Shown here piece by piece: positions 11,265 to 20,440 of a DNA stretch of 64,000 nt. The notes under the pieces were generated by a model. The model saw only the letters and a list, made by a program, of their open reading frames with translations. It was not told the DNA's origin and made no database searches. The position numbers were made by a program, and so were the translations under genes. Location of the stretch: positions 186,001 to 250,000 of the forward strand of contig JANBVO010000048.1 of the NCBI GenBank assembly GCA_030052745.1, written 5' to 3'. Every line of letters starts with the position of its first letter. Position 1 is the first letter of the stretch. This DNA is from Pleurostoma richardsiae (lineage: Eukaryota > Ascomycota > Sordariomycetes > Calosphaeriales > Pleurostomataceae).

Positions 11265-12658
11265 TCATTCCCAAGCATATCTATGTCCAATCCACCGTAC
11301 AACATAGACCAGCCCAAGTAATACCGGGACCTCAATAAGTGGTCCCACAGTCGACGCCAGGGCTTGATCGCTATCCGGGCCGAAGGTGGCAACAGCCACA
11401 GCGATGGCTAGTTCAAAATTATTGCTGGCGGCAGTGAAGCTCTGCGTAGCAGCGAGCCGGTACTGGAAACCCAGCCGGTGAGCAACCCACAGGGTAAGGA
11501 AGAAGATGGCGGCGAAGTAGACAATAAGCGGCGCAGCAACACGGACGACCGACACGATCTGGTGCACAACCTGGCGACCTTGTGACGCAAACAACACGAG
11601 AACAGTGTAGAGTAGGCCGATCAGAGACCACGGTGCTGCAAATCGAAGAAATACCCGCTCGTACCAGGCAGACCCGGCGGTTGCGCGCAACGTAAACCGC
11701 GTGATGATGGCGGCGCCTAGCGGTATGCCCAGGAACACAGCAACGCTAGTTGCAACAACGCTGTAAGATATGTCCCGCGTCCCAGTCTCGTGGCTAATGA
11801 CGCGGATAAAGAAGATGGCTAGTGGTGCAAAGAGGGCCATCTGTAGAATGGAGTTGATAGCGACGAGTATTGCACAGTACTCGTTATCCCCGCCGGCAAG
11901 GCCGTTCCAGATGAGGACCTAGGGTGACCTCCATGTTAGGTCTGGCTGACCAGCAAGCCTGAGCCGCACGAGGGGTGAACCCACCATGGCGATGCATCTT
12001 CCAAGGCCAACAAGAATCAGACCAGTACGCAGTTCACTTTTGTCCGGGAGGAAAGCCCATGCCAGGCCGAGCTTATGACTCCGTCATCAGCACATCTGTC
12101 TAATAGTCACCCAATTAGGTGCCTGGGATGCGTACCATGAGGAAAGGGGCGACGACCCAGTTGATAAACATGCTGAAGAGAATTTGTTTCCACATCGAGC
12201 GGTGCGAAAGGAGCTCGTGCAAGGACTCGTAACGTATCTTACATAAGATTGGGTACATCATGACGAGCAGGCCGACGGCTACACCGTGGGAAAGGCACCC
12301 TGGTGAGCAAGAGCAAGTAACGGTCGAGGTAGCAGACCTACTTACCAATAGGCACCGAAACGTTAACAAACTTTCCCTTTTGCAAGGTCGGGCCGGTCTC
12401 TGGAACAAAATTTCCTAGGATGACGCCGATCACCATTGCGAGAAGAATCCAGACGGCGAGGAAGCGGTCAAGGAGGCCGAGTGCCTTGAACGCTGACACC
12501 TTCTCCGGCTGTGATTTGCTTGCTCTGACATCTTGCGCCTCCGAATCCACAGCGCGGCTACGCATGGCTTGCTCTGGATGGCCGTTGTCTAGTTCGCGTG
12601 CGACGTTGGGAGAGGTATCATTGGAAGGGTCGTTGTCGGCTTTGGGTTCTTCAGTCAT
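11265..12658 (-). CDS. acr3: Arsenite efflux transporter ACR3
   Basis: Plasma-membrane permease of the ACR3 (bile/arsenite/riboflavin transporter) family that exports arsenite. Exons 12346-12658, 12136-12278, 11985-12071 and 11265-11918; introns 67, 64 and 66 nt; 398 aa. Splicing gives VSVPIAVGLL-MMYP in the first helices, the LGRCIAMV helix that carries the conserved functional cysteine, MVLIWNGLAGGDNEYC, and the hallmark SNNFELAIAV helix with its conserved glutamate. About ten membrane helices follow a roughly 80-residue charged, poorly conserved N-terminus, longer than in yeast Acr3p. It is divergent from the arsenate reductase and close to arsM and a bZIP gene, which fixes its role. The third intron has a GTGGGT donor but phase and family fit are exact. 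Confidence 0.94.
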
Positions 12659-13184
12659 GACCTCAAATCGTCCTTAACGGTGTCGTACATGTGTATGTGG
12701 ATGATAATGCAGTGTCGTGGGCTTCCAGTTGGCAGGTAAGTGCTTACTTATGGGCTTCTCGACAGAAAGAGCTGCAGATGTTCGAAGCTGCAAGTGTTTC
12801 TCGTATCGTACAAGGCACGTACCAATAGGGGGGCGAATAGCAAGTTTATTCCAAGCCGCCTCGGCTGACCAATCATAGTCGGGGCATGACACACTCCCAC
12901 GCCAACTCACGTCTACTCTCCCAGCCTCGTTTGCCTTGCCTATCGTGCTCTCCTGGGAAAACCGGCGGCTACGGGACCGCGCTAGAAAATGCAGGTGGCC
13001 TGGATTAATAGCGTGAGTCTTAAGGACTATCTAGGAACTGTGGGCTACTTTAAAGAGCGAAGCCCCCGGATCCACGCTGCTGATAATGTGCTGCCGTACA
13101 GTGACCGAGACATTCTTCAGTCTGCGTGATCCTATCTTCTTGCATCAATCCAAGGGACCCGGTCCAGGTCGTAACCCGAGGGAA
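12659..13184. promoter_or_regulatory. Divergent promoter between ACR3 and arsenate reductase
   Basis: 526 bp separating the two ATGs, expected to carry arsenic-responsive sites for both genes. A GATTAATA sequence at 13003-13010 is reminiscent of the centre of the yeast Yap8 site (TGATTAATAATCA) but lacks the second half, so it is only suggestive. Confidence 0.5.
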
Positions 13185-13799
13185 ATGACGTCGACAGCGC
13201 CTGACCCTCCAGCTCCCTGGTATGCCGCATACCCGGAGCCGAGAAACTCACAGCCGGCAGCTATAAGGCGTGAGGAGCTGGTCAAGATGATCAGGGGTGG
13301 CGAGAGCGTTGCCGGGAAGAATTTTATAATTGTCGATTTGCGGCGGAACGACTACCGGGTACGTGACTGAACAGTTCCTGTTTATGTCTCAGACGCACAC
13401 TGAGGGTACGTTACAATGCAAGATCTAATCAATATCTGTCTGTCTCTAGGGCGGCACGATTCGTGGATCTATCAATCTTCCTGCGCAGACTCTACACCCT
13501 GGGATTCCTACATTGTACAGCATGTTCAAAGCTGCTGGGATCCACACGGTTATCTGGTATTGCTGTAAGTTGGAGGGGTTTGGACTTGTAATGACAGGAT
13601 GCTCAACGAGACAGCTTCCTCCCGCGGCCGCGGTGCTCGAGCAGCTGGGTGGTTCAGCGATTATGCCGATGATCGCGGCGATAGCGACATGCATAGCCTA
13701 ATCTTGCTCGAGGGAATTAATGGTTGGGCTACCGCGGGAGGCGAGTTTGTGAGCTTCATGGATGAATATGACGCGACCGTCTGGGTAGCAAGATCATGA
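13185..13799 (+). CDS. acr2: Arsenate reductase, rhodanese/Cdc25-like (ACR2 type)
   Basis: Cytosolic enzyme expected to reduce arsenate to arsenite for export by ACR3 or methylation. Exons 13185-13358, 13450-13564 and 13615-13799; introns 91 and 50 nt; 157 aa. It is one rhodanese-like domain: IIVDLR with its aspartate, then RGGTIRGSINLPA, then the catalytic loop reading WYC-SSSRG-R, a CX5R signature that is complete only when the second intron is removed at 13614. The loop helix GARAAGWF and the C-terminal LEGINGW block are typical of fungal Acr2p/Cdc25-like proteins. I chose the ATG at 13185, not the in-frame one at 13086, because the extension has no family-like sequence and 13185 has the better context. 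Divergent from acr3. Confidence 0.9.
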
Positions 13800-13976
13800 T
13801 ACAGGGCTCGATTTCTTCACGATGTTCGCTGCTCCTGACGATCTGATCATTCTTCTCTTCTTGATGACAGTCTCGCTCCCTCTCTAGTGACGAATTCAAA
13901 CACACAAATTCGATCATGAGTCCATGTACTTGTGGGATCTCTGATACCACCGCGTGACAATCCCTCCACTTATACC

Positions 13977-15177
13977 TCAGGGCTTGACCGCGAAGATCTT
14001 GTACGAACCTAGAGGAGAATGGTCAGCTGACTGGGCAGGGCAGGAAGATCTTTAGCAGCACTTACCGACCCAGTCGTTCAGGTTAATGTCTCCAAGCTCA
14101 GCGGCCAGATTTGAAAGACCGAGGTTGTCCCCAGTCTTATCGGATGTCTTGCACCATCCATCGTCGTCGCTCTTTGAGGCGCAGCAGCCTCCCGCCTTCT
14201 TCTCTGGCGAGCAGCAAACACTATCCTGGGTCATAAGGGTGATGCAACATGCCGGCATTTGCTGATCACTAGCCTCGGCATCTTTGATCCGCTTAGAACC
14301 GTCTGGGAGGGTGTCGATATATACATTCAGGTCGCTGTCGGCCTCCTTGACGAGGACATCTGCGGGCGGCATCAACACCGTGCTTGCCGCACGACGGGTT
14401 CGTGGCGAGATTGAGGTTTACCTGCAAACCCGGCTTGTCTCAAGTACGACTGATATTGGCCAACCAGGCTGGCGCCAGCAACGCACCCAACGTACGCCGC
14501 CGCACACTTCTGTAGCTCCTCGGGAAGTGGCTTCTTGGCCAGGATGTCCGACACTGCGACTCGGCCGCCCGGCTTGAGCAGGCGGAACATCTCGTTGAAA
14601 ACCAACTGCTTCTCGTCCTCGGGGACGAGGTTGATAACACAGTTGGATATGATGGCGTCGGCGACGCCGCCGTCGAGAGGGATGCTGGTGATCCGGCTCT
14701 CGATGAACTCGACGTTGCCGGCACCAGACTTGGCCTTGTTCTTATCTGCCAAGGAGAGCATGTCCTGGAACAATAATTATTGCGGTTTCTTAGGAACATT
14801 CGAGATTCTATACCATACTCTGTTCATGTCTACGCCGATGGCGCGACCGGCCAGGCCGACCTTCCTCGCCGCGAGGAAGACATCGAAGCCTGCCCCAGAC
14901 CCCAAGTCAATAACAGTCTCCCCCTTGTATCCCGGTTAGTTGCGCTTCGTTTATTTTAGCTTCGATAATGCTGTACCTGTCGCAGGCTGGCAATAGCCAA
15001 GGGATTTCCACAGCAGAGTCCTAGGTTTGACTCGGTTGGGATGTCGACCAGTTCCTCCTTGGTGTATCCAAAGGACTGCGCAACTGACCTGCTGTAGGCA
15101 TCACTCGATTGAGCAGGATCAGATGCCAGTGCGCTATAGCGCTCGGCGACAGCGGCGTAGGCCTTCTGGGACTCCAT
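13977..15177 (-). CDS. arsM: Arsenite S-adenosylmethionine methyltransferase (ArsM/AS3MT type)
   Basis: Methylates trivalent arsenic using SAM. Exons 14977-15177, 14819-14923, 14422-14764, 14066-14359 and 13977-14008; introns 53-62 nt; 324 aa. Class I methyltransferase motif I is [11 protein letters not shown] (exon 2), followed by GVDMN. The three arsenic-binding cysteine positions of the family are recognisable in [18 protein letters not shown] and YVGCVAGA. After the core there is a Cys-rich insert (14150-14260) with CC-x-n-CC pairs, then a conserved [14 protein letters not shown] end that needs the 32-nt last exon. Head to head with the bZIP gene at 15491 and tail to tail with acr2. Volatile or soluble methylarsenicals would be the products. 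Confidence 0.92.
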
Positions 15178-15490
15178 GGTTAGTCCCTAACTTTCTAGGA
15201 TATTATGGCAGATGTTGCACGATGGTAGAAATCAGGGCTGTTACATAGTGAGGTGATAGCCGGATATGGGTTCGGGAGGATCAAGGCTTATATGATACCT
15301 CCCATAGGACAGACTGGTATCTGACGACTACCATAGACGACGCCAGGTTCGTGTAATGGTATGTCACCAGTTCGTTACCTGATCGAGTTAGCCCCGAGAC
15401 GGCCCGTTTTCCTCCCGTCATCTGAAGACAACACGGGCCGTTAGAGTTCCTTCTTCACCATCCGCCAGACCAGAAGCATTTCTCGTAAAC
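15178..15490. promoter_or_regulatory. Divergent promoter between arsM and the bZIP gene
   Basis: 313 bp shared by the two divergent genes. No perfect Yap-type site was found by eye. Confidence 0.5.
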
Positions 15491-16357
15491 ATGGAATTCT
15501 CTGGAATGACGCGGAAATGGTCCTCTAGGCCGAAAGAGTGCAGGGCAACACGCGTTCGAGAGAACCAGCGCCGCCATCGCGCGAGGACAAAGGCCTACAT
15601 TGCCGACATGGAGCGGCAGTTGGCCCAGACTCGCGCACAGCTCGACGAGGCCCTCGCACAAAATGCGGAGCTTACATCTGAGCTGCAGACGCTCCGAGCT
15701 AGCAGCGCAGGCAAAGCTGTCGCAAATCCTTCTAAGGAGGTCGTCGTTGGCCAGCCAGTGATGATGTCACTCGGCCTTTCCGAAGGCTATTCCGATACTG
15801 GACCGCCGATATCTCCACCGAATCCTCCATCAGCTACGCGGGGTGGTGAACGCCCGCCGTCGCCGCCGATTTTGCCACTGGAACTGAACGGTGCCTACAC
15901 ATCGTTCCGTACCTTGACTCCGCTTCGCCCAGCAGCGCTCCAGGCAGTGTCTTCAGCAGGCCCCATCTCGACTCCGTGGAGCGAGGAAAGTTGTCCGTGG
16001 TCACCGACGAAGACCCCAGGGCATGAGCAATCATCCAAAACTTGTCGGGCTGGAGTGTGCAGTGCGAGTTCCTGTCTCGCCCCGGTCATCCCCACCACCA
16101 CGTCCTCCGGGGACGACGCGGACCTGGCCCTACTTCGTAGCGACTGCCCGCATCTTCCGGCGCCTGCGCTGGGAGAGTCTACGATTCCATGTGCGGCCGC
16201 CTACCACATCATCAAGCAGCAAAACTACAACAGGCTGGATCTAAGTGTCATGGGAGGATTCCTCGCCCCCGGGTTCCGGCGCGCTACTGTCCAGGGTGAT
16301 GGGTGTCGGGTCGAGACCAGTCGTGTCTTCTCGGTCATCGATGCCATCAGCTCATAG
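15491..16357 (+). CDS. bZIP transcription factor of the arsenic cluster
   Basis: Probable nuclear activator of the neighbouring resistance genes. One exon, 288 aa. The basic region RVRENQRRHRARTKAY (residues 20-35) has the N-x2-QRR-x2-R core of Yap-like fungal bZIPs and runs into a leucine-containing helix to about residue 70. A Pro/Ser-rich middle follows. The C-terminus ends in a block (GESTIPC-AAYHII-QQN, later PGFRRAT-GDGCRVET) seen in fungal bZIP proteins of this kind. Several cysteines lie between the middle and this block (CRAGVCSASSC) and could sense arsenite, as cysteines do in yeast Yap8/Arr1; this is inference. Yeast also keeps ARR1 beside ARR2 and ARR3. Start at the first ATG. Confidence 0.85.
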   Translation: MEFSGMTRKWSSRPKECRATRVRENQRRHRARTKAYIADMERQLAQTRAQLDEALAQNAELTSELQTLRASSAGKAVANPSKEVVVGQPVMMSLGLSEGYSDTGPPISPPNPPSATRGGERPPSPPILPLELNGAYTSFRTLTPLRPAALQAVSSAGPISTPWSEESCPWSPTKTPGHEQSSKTCRAGVCSASSCLAPVIPTTTSSGDDADLALLRSDCPHLPAPALGESTIPCAAAYHIIKQQNYNRLDLSVMGGFLAPGFRRATVQGDGCRVETSRVFSVIDAISS

Positions 16358-17040
16358 ATGCCATCAGCTTTCTGCAATAGAGTTGTGCCATTGCGTGACA
16401 GGCTGGCCCCGATGCATACGAGGTACCAACCATAAACCGAAGGGATTTGATTCCTATGCATGGTGGACTACGAACCGAAAGAGTTTCTTTTGAATACTGT
16501 GGAGCATCCTTGTTAAACCAACCTGCCTAGAAGTTCCCTGGCAGCAGCTCTCTCCTATCCCTTTGGCAGTGAATATACAGTTCAGCCACGCAAGCCAGGT
16601 GAATTCGCTCGAGAGCTGTCGAGAGCCGGCTAGAGGTACGGTGGCTGTTTAGGTATCCATGTAGCTCTTTCAGATGTTCTATCAATCCCGGTCCGCGCGG
16701 ACTTTGGTACTGGTTTGGACCATCTACGAGACGCTGAACAGATCCCGACGATCTCAGTCTCGTCGGGCGCAGCACCCAAGATCAATCAGCGTCTCCGGGC
16801 TGCTGATCGGTGGGACGGCCGAATTGGCAACGTCCTTCGCACGGAGCGTCGTTCGGTGTCTTCGAACTCGGCGGTTTGCTTCCGTTTGTTGGTCTTCTCT
16901 CTGTCATCTCTAGGAGGAGCACCAACGCGGTATGTCCACCGTCAAAGGAACTAGAGGAGTCAGACGATGTAGTATTTGTCTCTGCTCTGCCAGTTGTCGC
17001 TTCACGTGTACCACTTCCCACCGGGTCGATCTCTAATCTC
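16358..17040. other. Intergenic, no gene seen
   Basis: Downstream of the bZIP gene and leading into the second minisatellite. No open frame of convincing composition. Confidence 0.45.
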
Positions 17041-17225
17041 TAGCCTCCAGCGTGTAGCCACTTCCTGATGCGTGAGCATGCTAGGGTGCAGCCTCTTGCC
17101 AGCTCATGAGTATGCTTGCGTGTACTTTATTACTTAGTGCGTAGCTACTCTACCGGTGTGTAGCCTCTTGCTAGTATACAGCTCATTACCAGTGTGTAGC
17201 CTTCCTGTTAGTATTTAGTCGTCTT
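17041..17225. repeat. Degenerate GTGTAG minisatellite, right copy
   Basis: About 185 bp of the same unit as at 9551-10115 (for instance GTGTGTAGCCTCTTGC near 17155-17170). Shorter and equally diverged. Together the two copies bracket the arsenic cluster. Confidence 0.75.
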
Positions 17226-18420
17226 GGATATTATACTAGTATGTGCATGTACCTACTTAACTTACATGGTCTTTGTTTCCCTACCTCGTAGCAGTATAAC
17301 TGTAACTCAACCGCAACAACGACCTCTGAGGAACCGTGATTCCCATCCATCCCGACCTCTATCTCAAACAGAGAAAGCAGAGAAAGTAGAAAGTACCATA
17401 GACACGCATCGTGTTCATTTCTCCGGCCATGAAGATGGCTATGGTGGCGAGCATGTAAATCGCCTACGTACGTACCGCGACGGAGAAAACGCGCAAAGTG
17501 CGACTGTTGCAACTCGCCAAAGGGGAAGCTGGCAGCCGAGGGCTCACCAACGAAGCCATCGAGATCTACGAAGAGCAAGAAGTCGCTCTCTGCGGGGCAT
17601 GATGGAGTTCCGGTAGCCAAGTGCCGCCGGCCACGGCTCGTCTTCAAGAAGGCGAAGGCGGAGAAATACGAATGAGACGGCGAAGAGCGGTTTCTCGGGC
17701 GACACTCAGCGACTTCAGCGAGCCGCTCGTCATCAAGCAACGCTTCGATAACACCGCGTATACAGCGGACGCTCTCTTGCGCCGCACCCAAAGCTTGATG
17801 ATCGGCGACCGGCTAGCAACCACCCCTCTAGAAGCGCGCACCAGCGGCGAGGGAGATACCCAATCCCAAGGATGTGAGGCCCCTATCAAAAAGAGACACA
17901 ATGGCCAGCGGCAAGGAGAAATCCCAGCCGGAGAAACTTGGCAGCTCCCTGTCGGGGAAAGGCATGATGGCAGTGGGCCAGTGGGAAACTCACCGTGGCT
18001 GACGTTTGTGTAGGGTACAGAGGCGTGTAGCCTTATCCCTCCTCCAATCATTGGAAACATCGACTACGCGCATTTCAGCTCCTTGGAGGAGGTACTACCT
18101 CACCTTTTTTCCTGTCGCATTGGTAAACAAATCAGACTTTAAGTCTCGATTAAGGAGTGCTCGTGATGTGATCCAAGAGAAGTCTACTAATTAGCTAACA
18201 TGTGAGAAAAAGGAGCCTGCGAATCTTGGGATATAACTAAGGATATCTATTTTACATGGTGAGTGGGCTGCCGTGAGGCAGTCGCTTGCGGCACAGGATG
18301 AGTTGATCGTCCGAAGCCCAGGGTTGATGATTGTGGTGGTTGCGATACTCAAGAGTGGAAGCTCGTGAATGGGTTTCTTTCGTGAAGTCAAGCATGATAA
18401 GCGAACTAAGCTGTTCGCTG
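17226..18420. other. Intergenic with a possible decayed gene fragment
   Basis: A plus-strand frame at 17472-17675 encodes a Lys/Ser-rich stretch with a CDCC motif and a clean stop but has no start or recognisable family. In the shifted frames after it there are more Lys/Gly/Gln-rich stretches. This could be the end of a small spliced gene or a relic; I cannot support a gene call. Confidence 0.3.
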
Positions 18421-19776
18421 TTAAGACCTTGCTAGGATACCTTTCGGGCTTGCCAACTTGGCCGCGAGGGCGAAGAAGCTACCGGCCAGGCACATAGCGC
18501 CGCTAAACATAGCCACCTCGAAGAAGCCTCCGTAATTCTTAACAAGCGCTCCATTGACCGGGGGCCCTATCAAGGCTGCAAGGGAACCGACGCCCATCCC
18601 CATGCCCATATATGTGCCGAGGTCCCGCAGGTCCCTGGGGCATGTAGAGAAGGCCGCACTGGCTCCCGAGATGATTGTTCCCGACGTGAAGCCGAACAAA
18701 ATCGAATAGACAATCAGTCCAGCAGTCGTTGTGGGCTCATTCAGACAGAAGATGGTGATAGCGGTGGCGACTCCCCCAAACGCAAACATGTTCACTCTGC
18801 CGAGTTTGTCTGCTAGGATCCCGGGAATGATACGACCGAAAGTGGACGTGGCGTTGACAATCGCAAGCAAGTACGAGGCCAGAGTAGGATTGACTCCTCT
18901 GGTGACCGCATACGACGGGATATAAAACAGTGGGGTAAACATGCCGCAGAACATGAAGAAGGTCGCGATGACGAGGAAGACGTAGTTTGGCTTCGTCCAA
19001 GCTGCCCCGATGAAGAACGTGGCTTTCCTTGGCGGCAGACGCGCCGTGATGGCCAGACAGGAGAAAACCAGAAGAGGCAGCATGATGAAGCCGACGATTC
19101 TCAATGACCACCCAAACCCGAGAGAGCTCTGGTTTAGCATCTTGGACAGTGCAATGGGGAAGACGACGCCTCCGATCGATGAACCCGATATAGCCAAGCC
19201 TAAAGCGCCAGCTCGCTTTTTGTCGAAGTATTGAGACACTGCTGCCAGTGATGGGAGCAACATGAAGCCTGTTGTCAAGCCTAGAAGAACACCTTGCGCG
19301 AGCATGAACTGCCAGTATTGGGTGCAAAGGCTAGTCATCATGATGGAGAACACGAAAAGGATTGCAGAAGGTCGGAGCATCTACCGTCATGTTAGTGGTG
19401 ATCTCAGAGGTAGGCGTGTTGAAAGACGCACCCAAGGCCCGACCCGGTCGAACAATGGCCCTGCAATGGCACCCGCTGTGAACTGAAGGCAAGTTGAAAG
19501 AGAGCCGATCCATGCAATGTCGTCGGGAGATTTGTGCTGAAGCTGGTGCGAGATGTAATATTCTTGAAAGACGCCGAAGGAGTTGGCGAAGCCCAGAGCC
19601 GAGAAAGTGATGAAGCAAGCCCCAGCTGCAACAAGCCACGCCCGCGTGCCGCCGTCTGGCACCCGCCCAAACATGGGTGCGTCTGGCGTTGGGTTCTCCT
19701 GATCAGTGGCAGACTCGCTTGTCATCTGTTCCTCCTCGCCGCGAGGCATGTCTTGTCTTGTCTCCTCAGCTCTCAT
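18421..19776 (-). CDS. MFS transporter, monocarboxylate-transporter-like (MCH family)
   Basis: Membrane permease of the fungal monocarboxylate porter homologue family (TC 2.A.1.13). Exons 19432-19776 and 18421-19380, intron 51 nt, 434 aa. The N-terminus is acidic and hydrophilic (about 45 residues), then PDGGTRAWLVAAGACF begins the first helix, as in Mch proteins (PDGGxGW). Later blocks include SQYFDKKRAGALGLAISGSSIGGVV in two pieces, and ILADKLGR between helices 8 and 9. Twelve helices fit. I took the ATG at 19776; the same frame stays open upstream to about 20016, but that part is not conserved-looking. Despite the name, fungal members rarely transport simple monocarboxylates and substrates include riboflavin and secondary metabolites. 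Divergent from a Zn2Cys6 regulator. Confidence 0.88.
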
Positions 19777-20440
19777 GTTGAAGACGCCACCTCTTTGTCG
19801 AGATAATGTATGCTGCAGGCGGATGCTTGTATTATGCCAGGTCGTGTCGAGATATGGAGACGAGTCATATAACAAGGAAATCGGACTGAAGGAAATCCAA
19901 TGTATATAAAAAGATTGCTCACATTGGGTCCTGGACTGGTAAGCTTCTCCCATTCCAGCATGGCGGTACAAGAGACATTCTGAGGAACCCAGCGGCGTCG
20001 CTGCCACCTGGGTCACTAACTGCTAAAAGGACATCGCGATTGGAAAATCAGCATGTAACTCATCCATGGGGAGGTAACTCCCCCTATTCAAGCGGCATTG
20101 ATGACTCGGGTGATCCTTCGTGCCTCTCAAGTGGAATCGGATATAACATTCGGTCGGAAAATCGGACTCGGGAATCGGGGCTTTCACCCTGGGTAATTAT
20201 GAGGTATTTGACACTAAGACCGATAAAGAGTGGAGATTCGATCGGTCTCTGGCGAGTTTAGTCATCTGAAGACCCGAGTCCGACTCTTCAACAACATTCC
20301 CGACTCCGGCAGCATTTTATTTCTGACTCTTCCGACAAAAAGAGGTAAGGACATCCGGGTTTCCTACTTCTTGATTCTAAAGCCTCCACGTGCTAGAAGA
20401 CAGGTGCGGTTCAAGGCGGCCCGAGAAAGGATAGCTAGTC
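19777..20440. promoter_or_regulatory. Divergent promoter between the MFS gene and the Zn2Cys6 gene
   Basis: 664 bp shared by the two divergent genes. Around 20140-20310 the motif CGGAAAATCGGACTCGG and related CGG/CCG-containing pieces recur (GATCGG, GACTCGGG, CCGACTC, CCGACTCCGG), the kind of CGG half-sites bound by Zn2Cys6 dimers. Confidence 0.5.

Noticed and set aside
13001-13013. Yap8-type site in the acr3-acr2 promoter
   Set aside because: Only the GATTAATA core is present; the palindromic second half is missing, so it is not called as a site.
13086-13184. Earlier in-frame ATG for the arsenate reductase
   Set aside because: The 33-residue extension is not family-like and has a poorer start context than 13185.
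17472-17675. Zinc-finger gene from the CDCC motif
   Set aside because: Too short, no start, and cysteine spacing does not fit Zn2Cys6 or another known finger.
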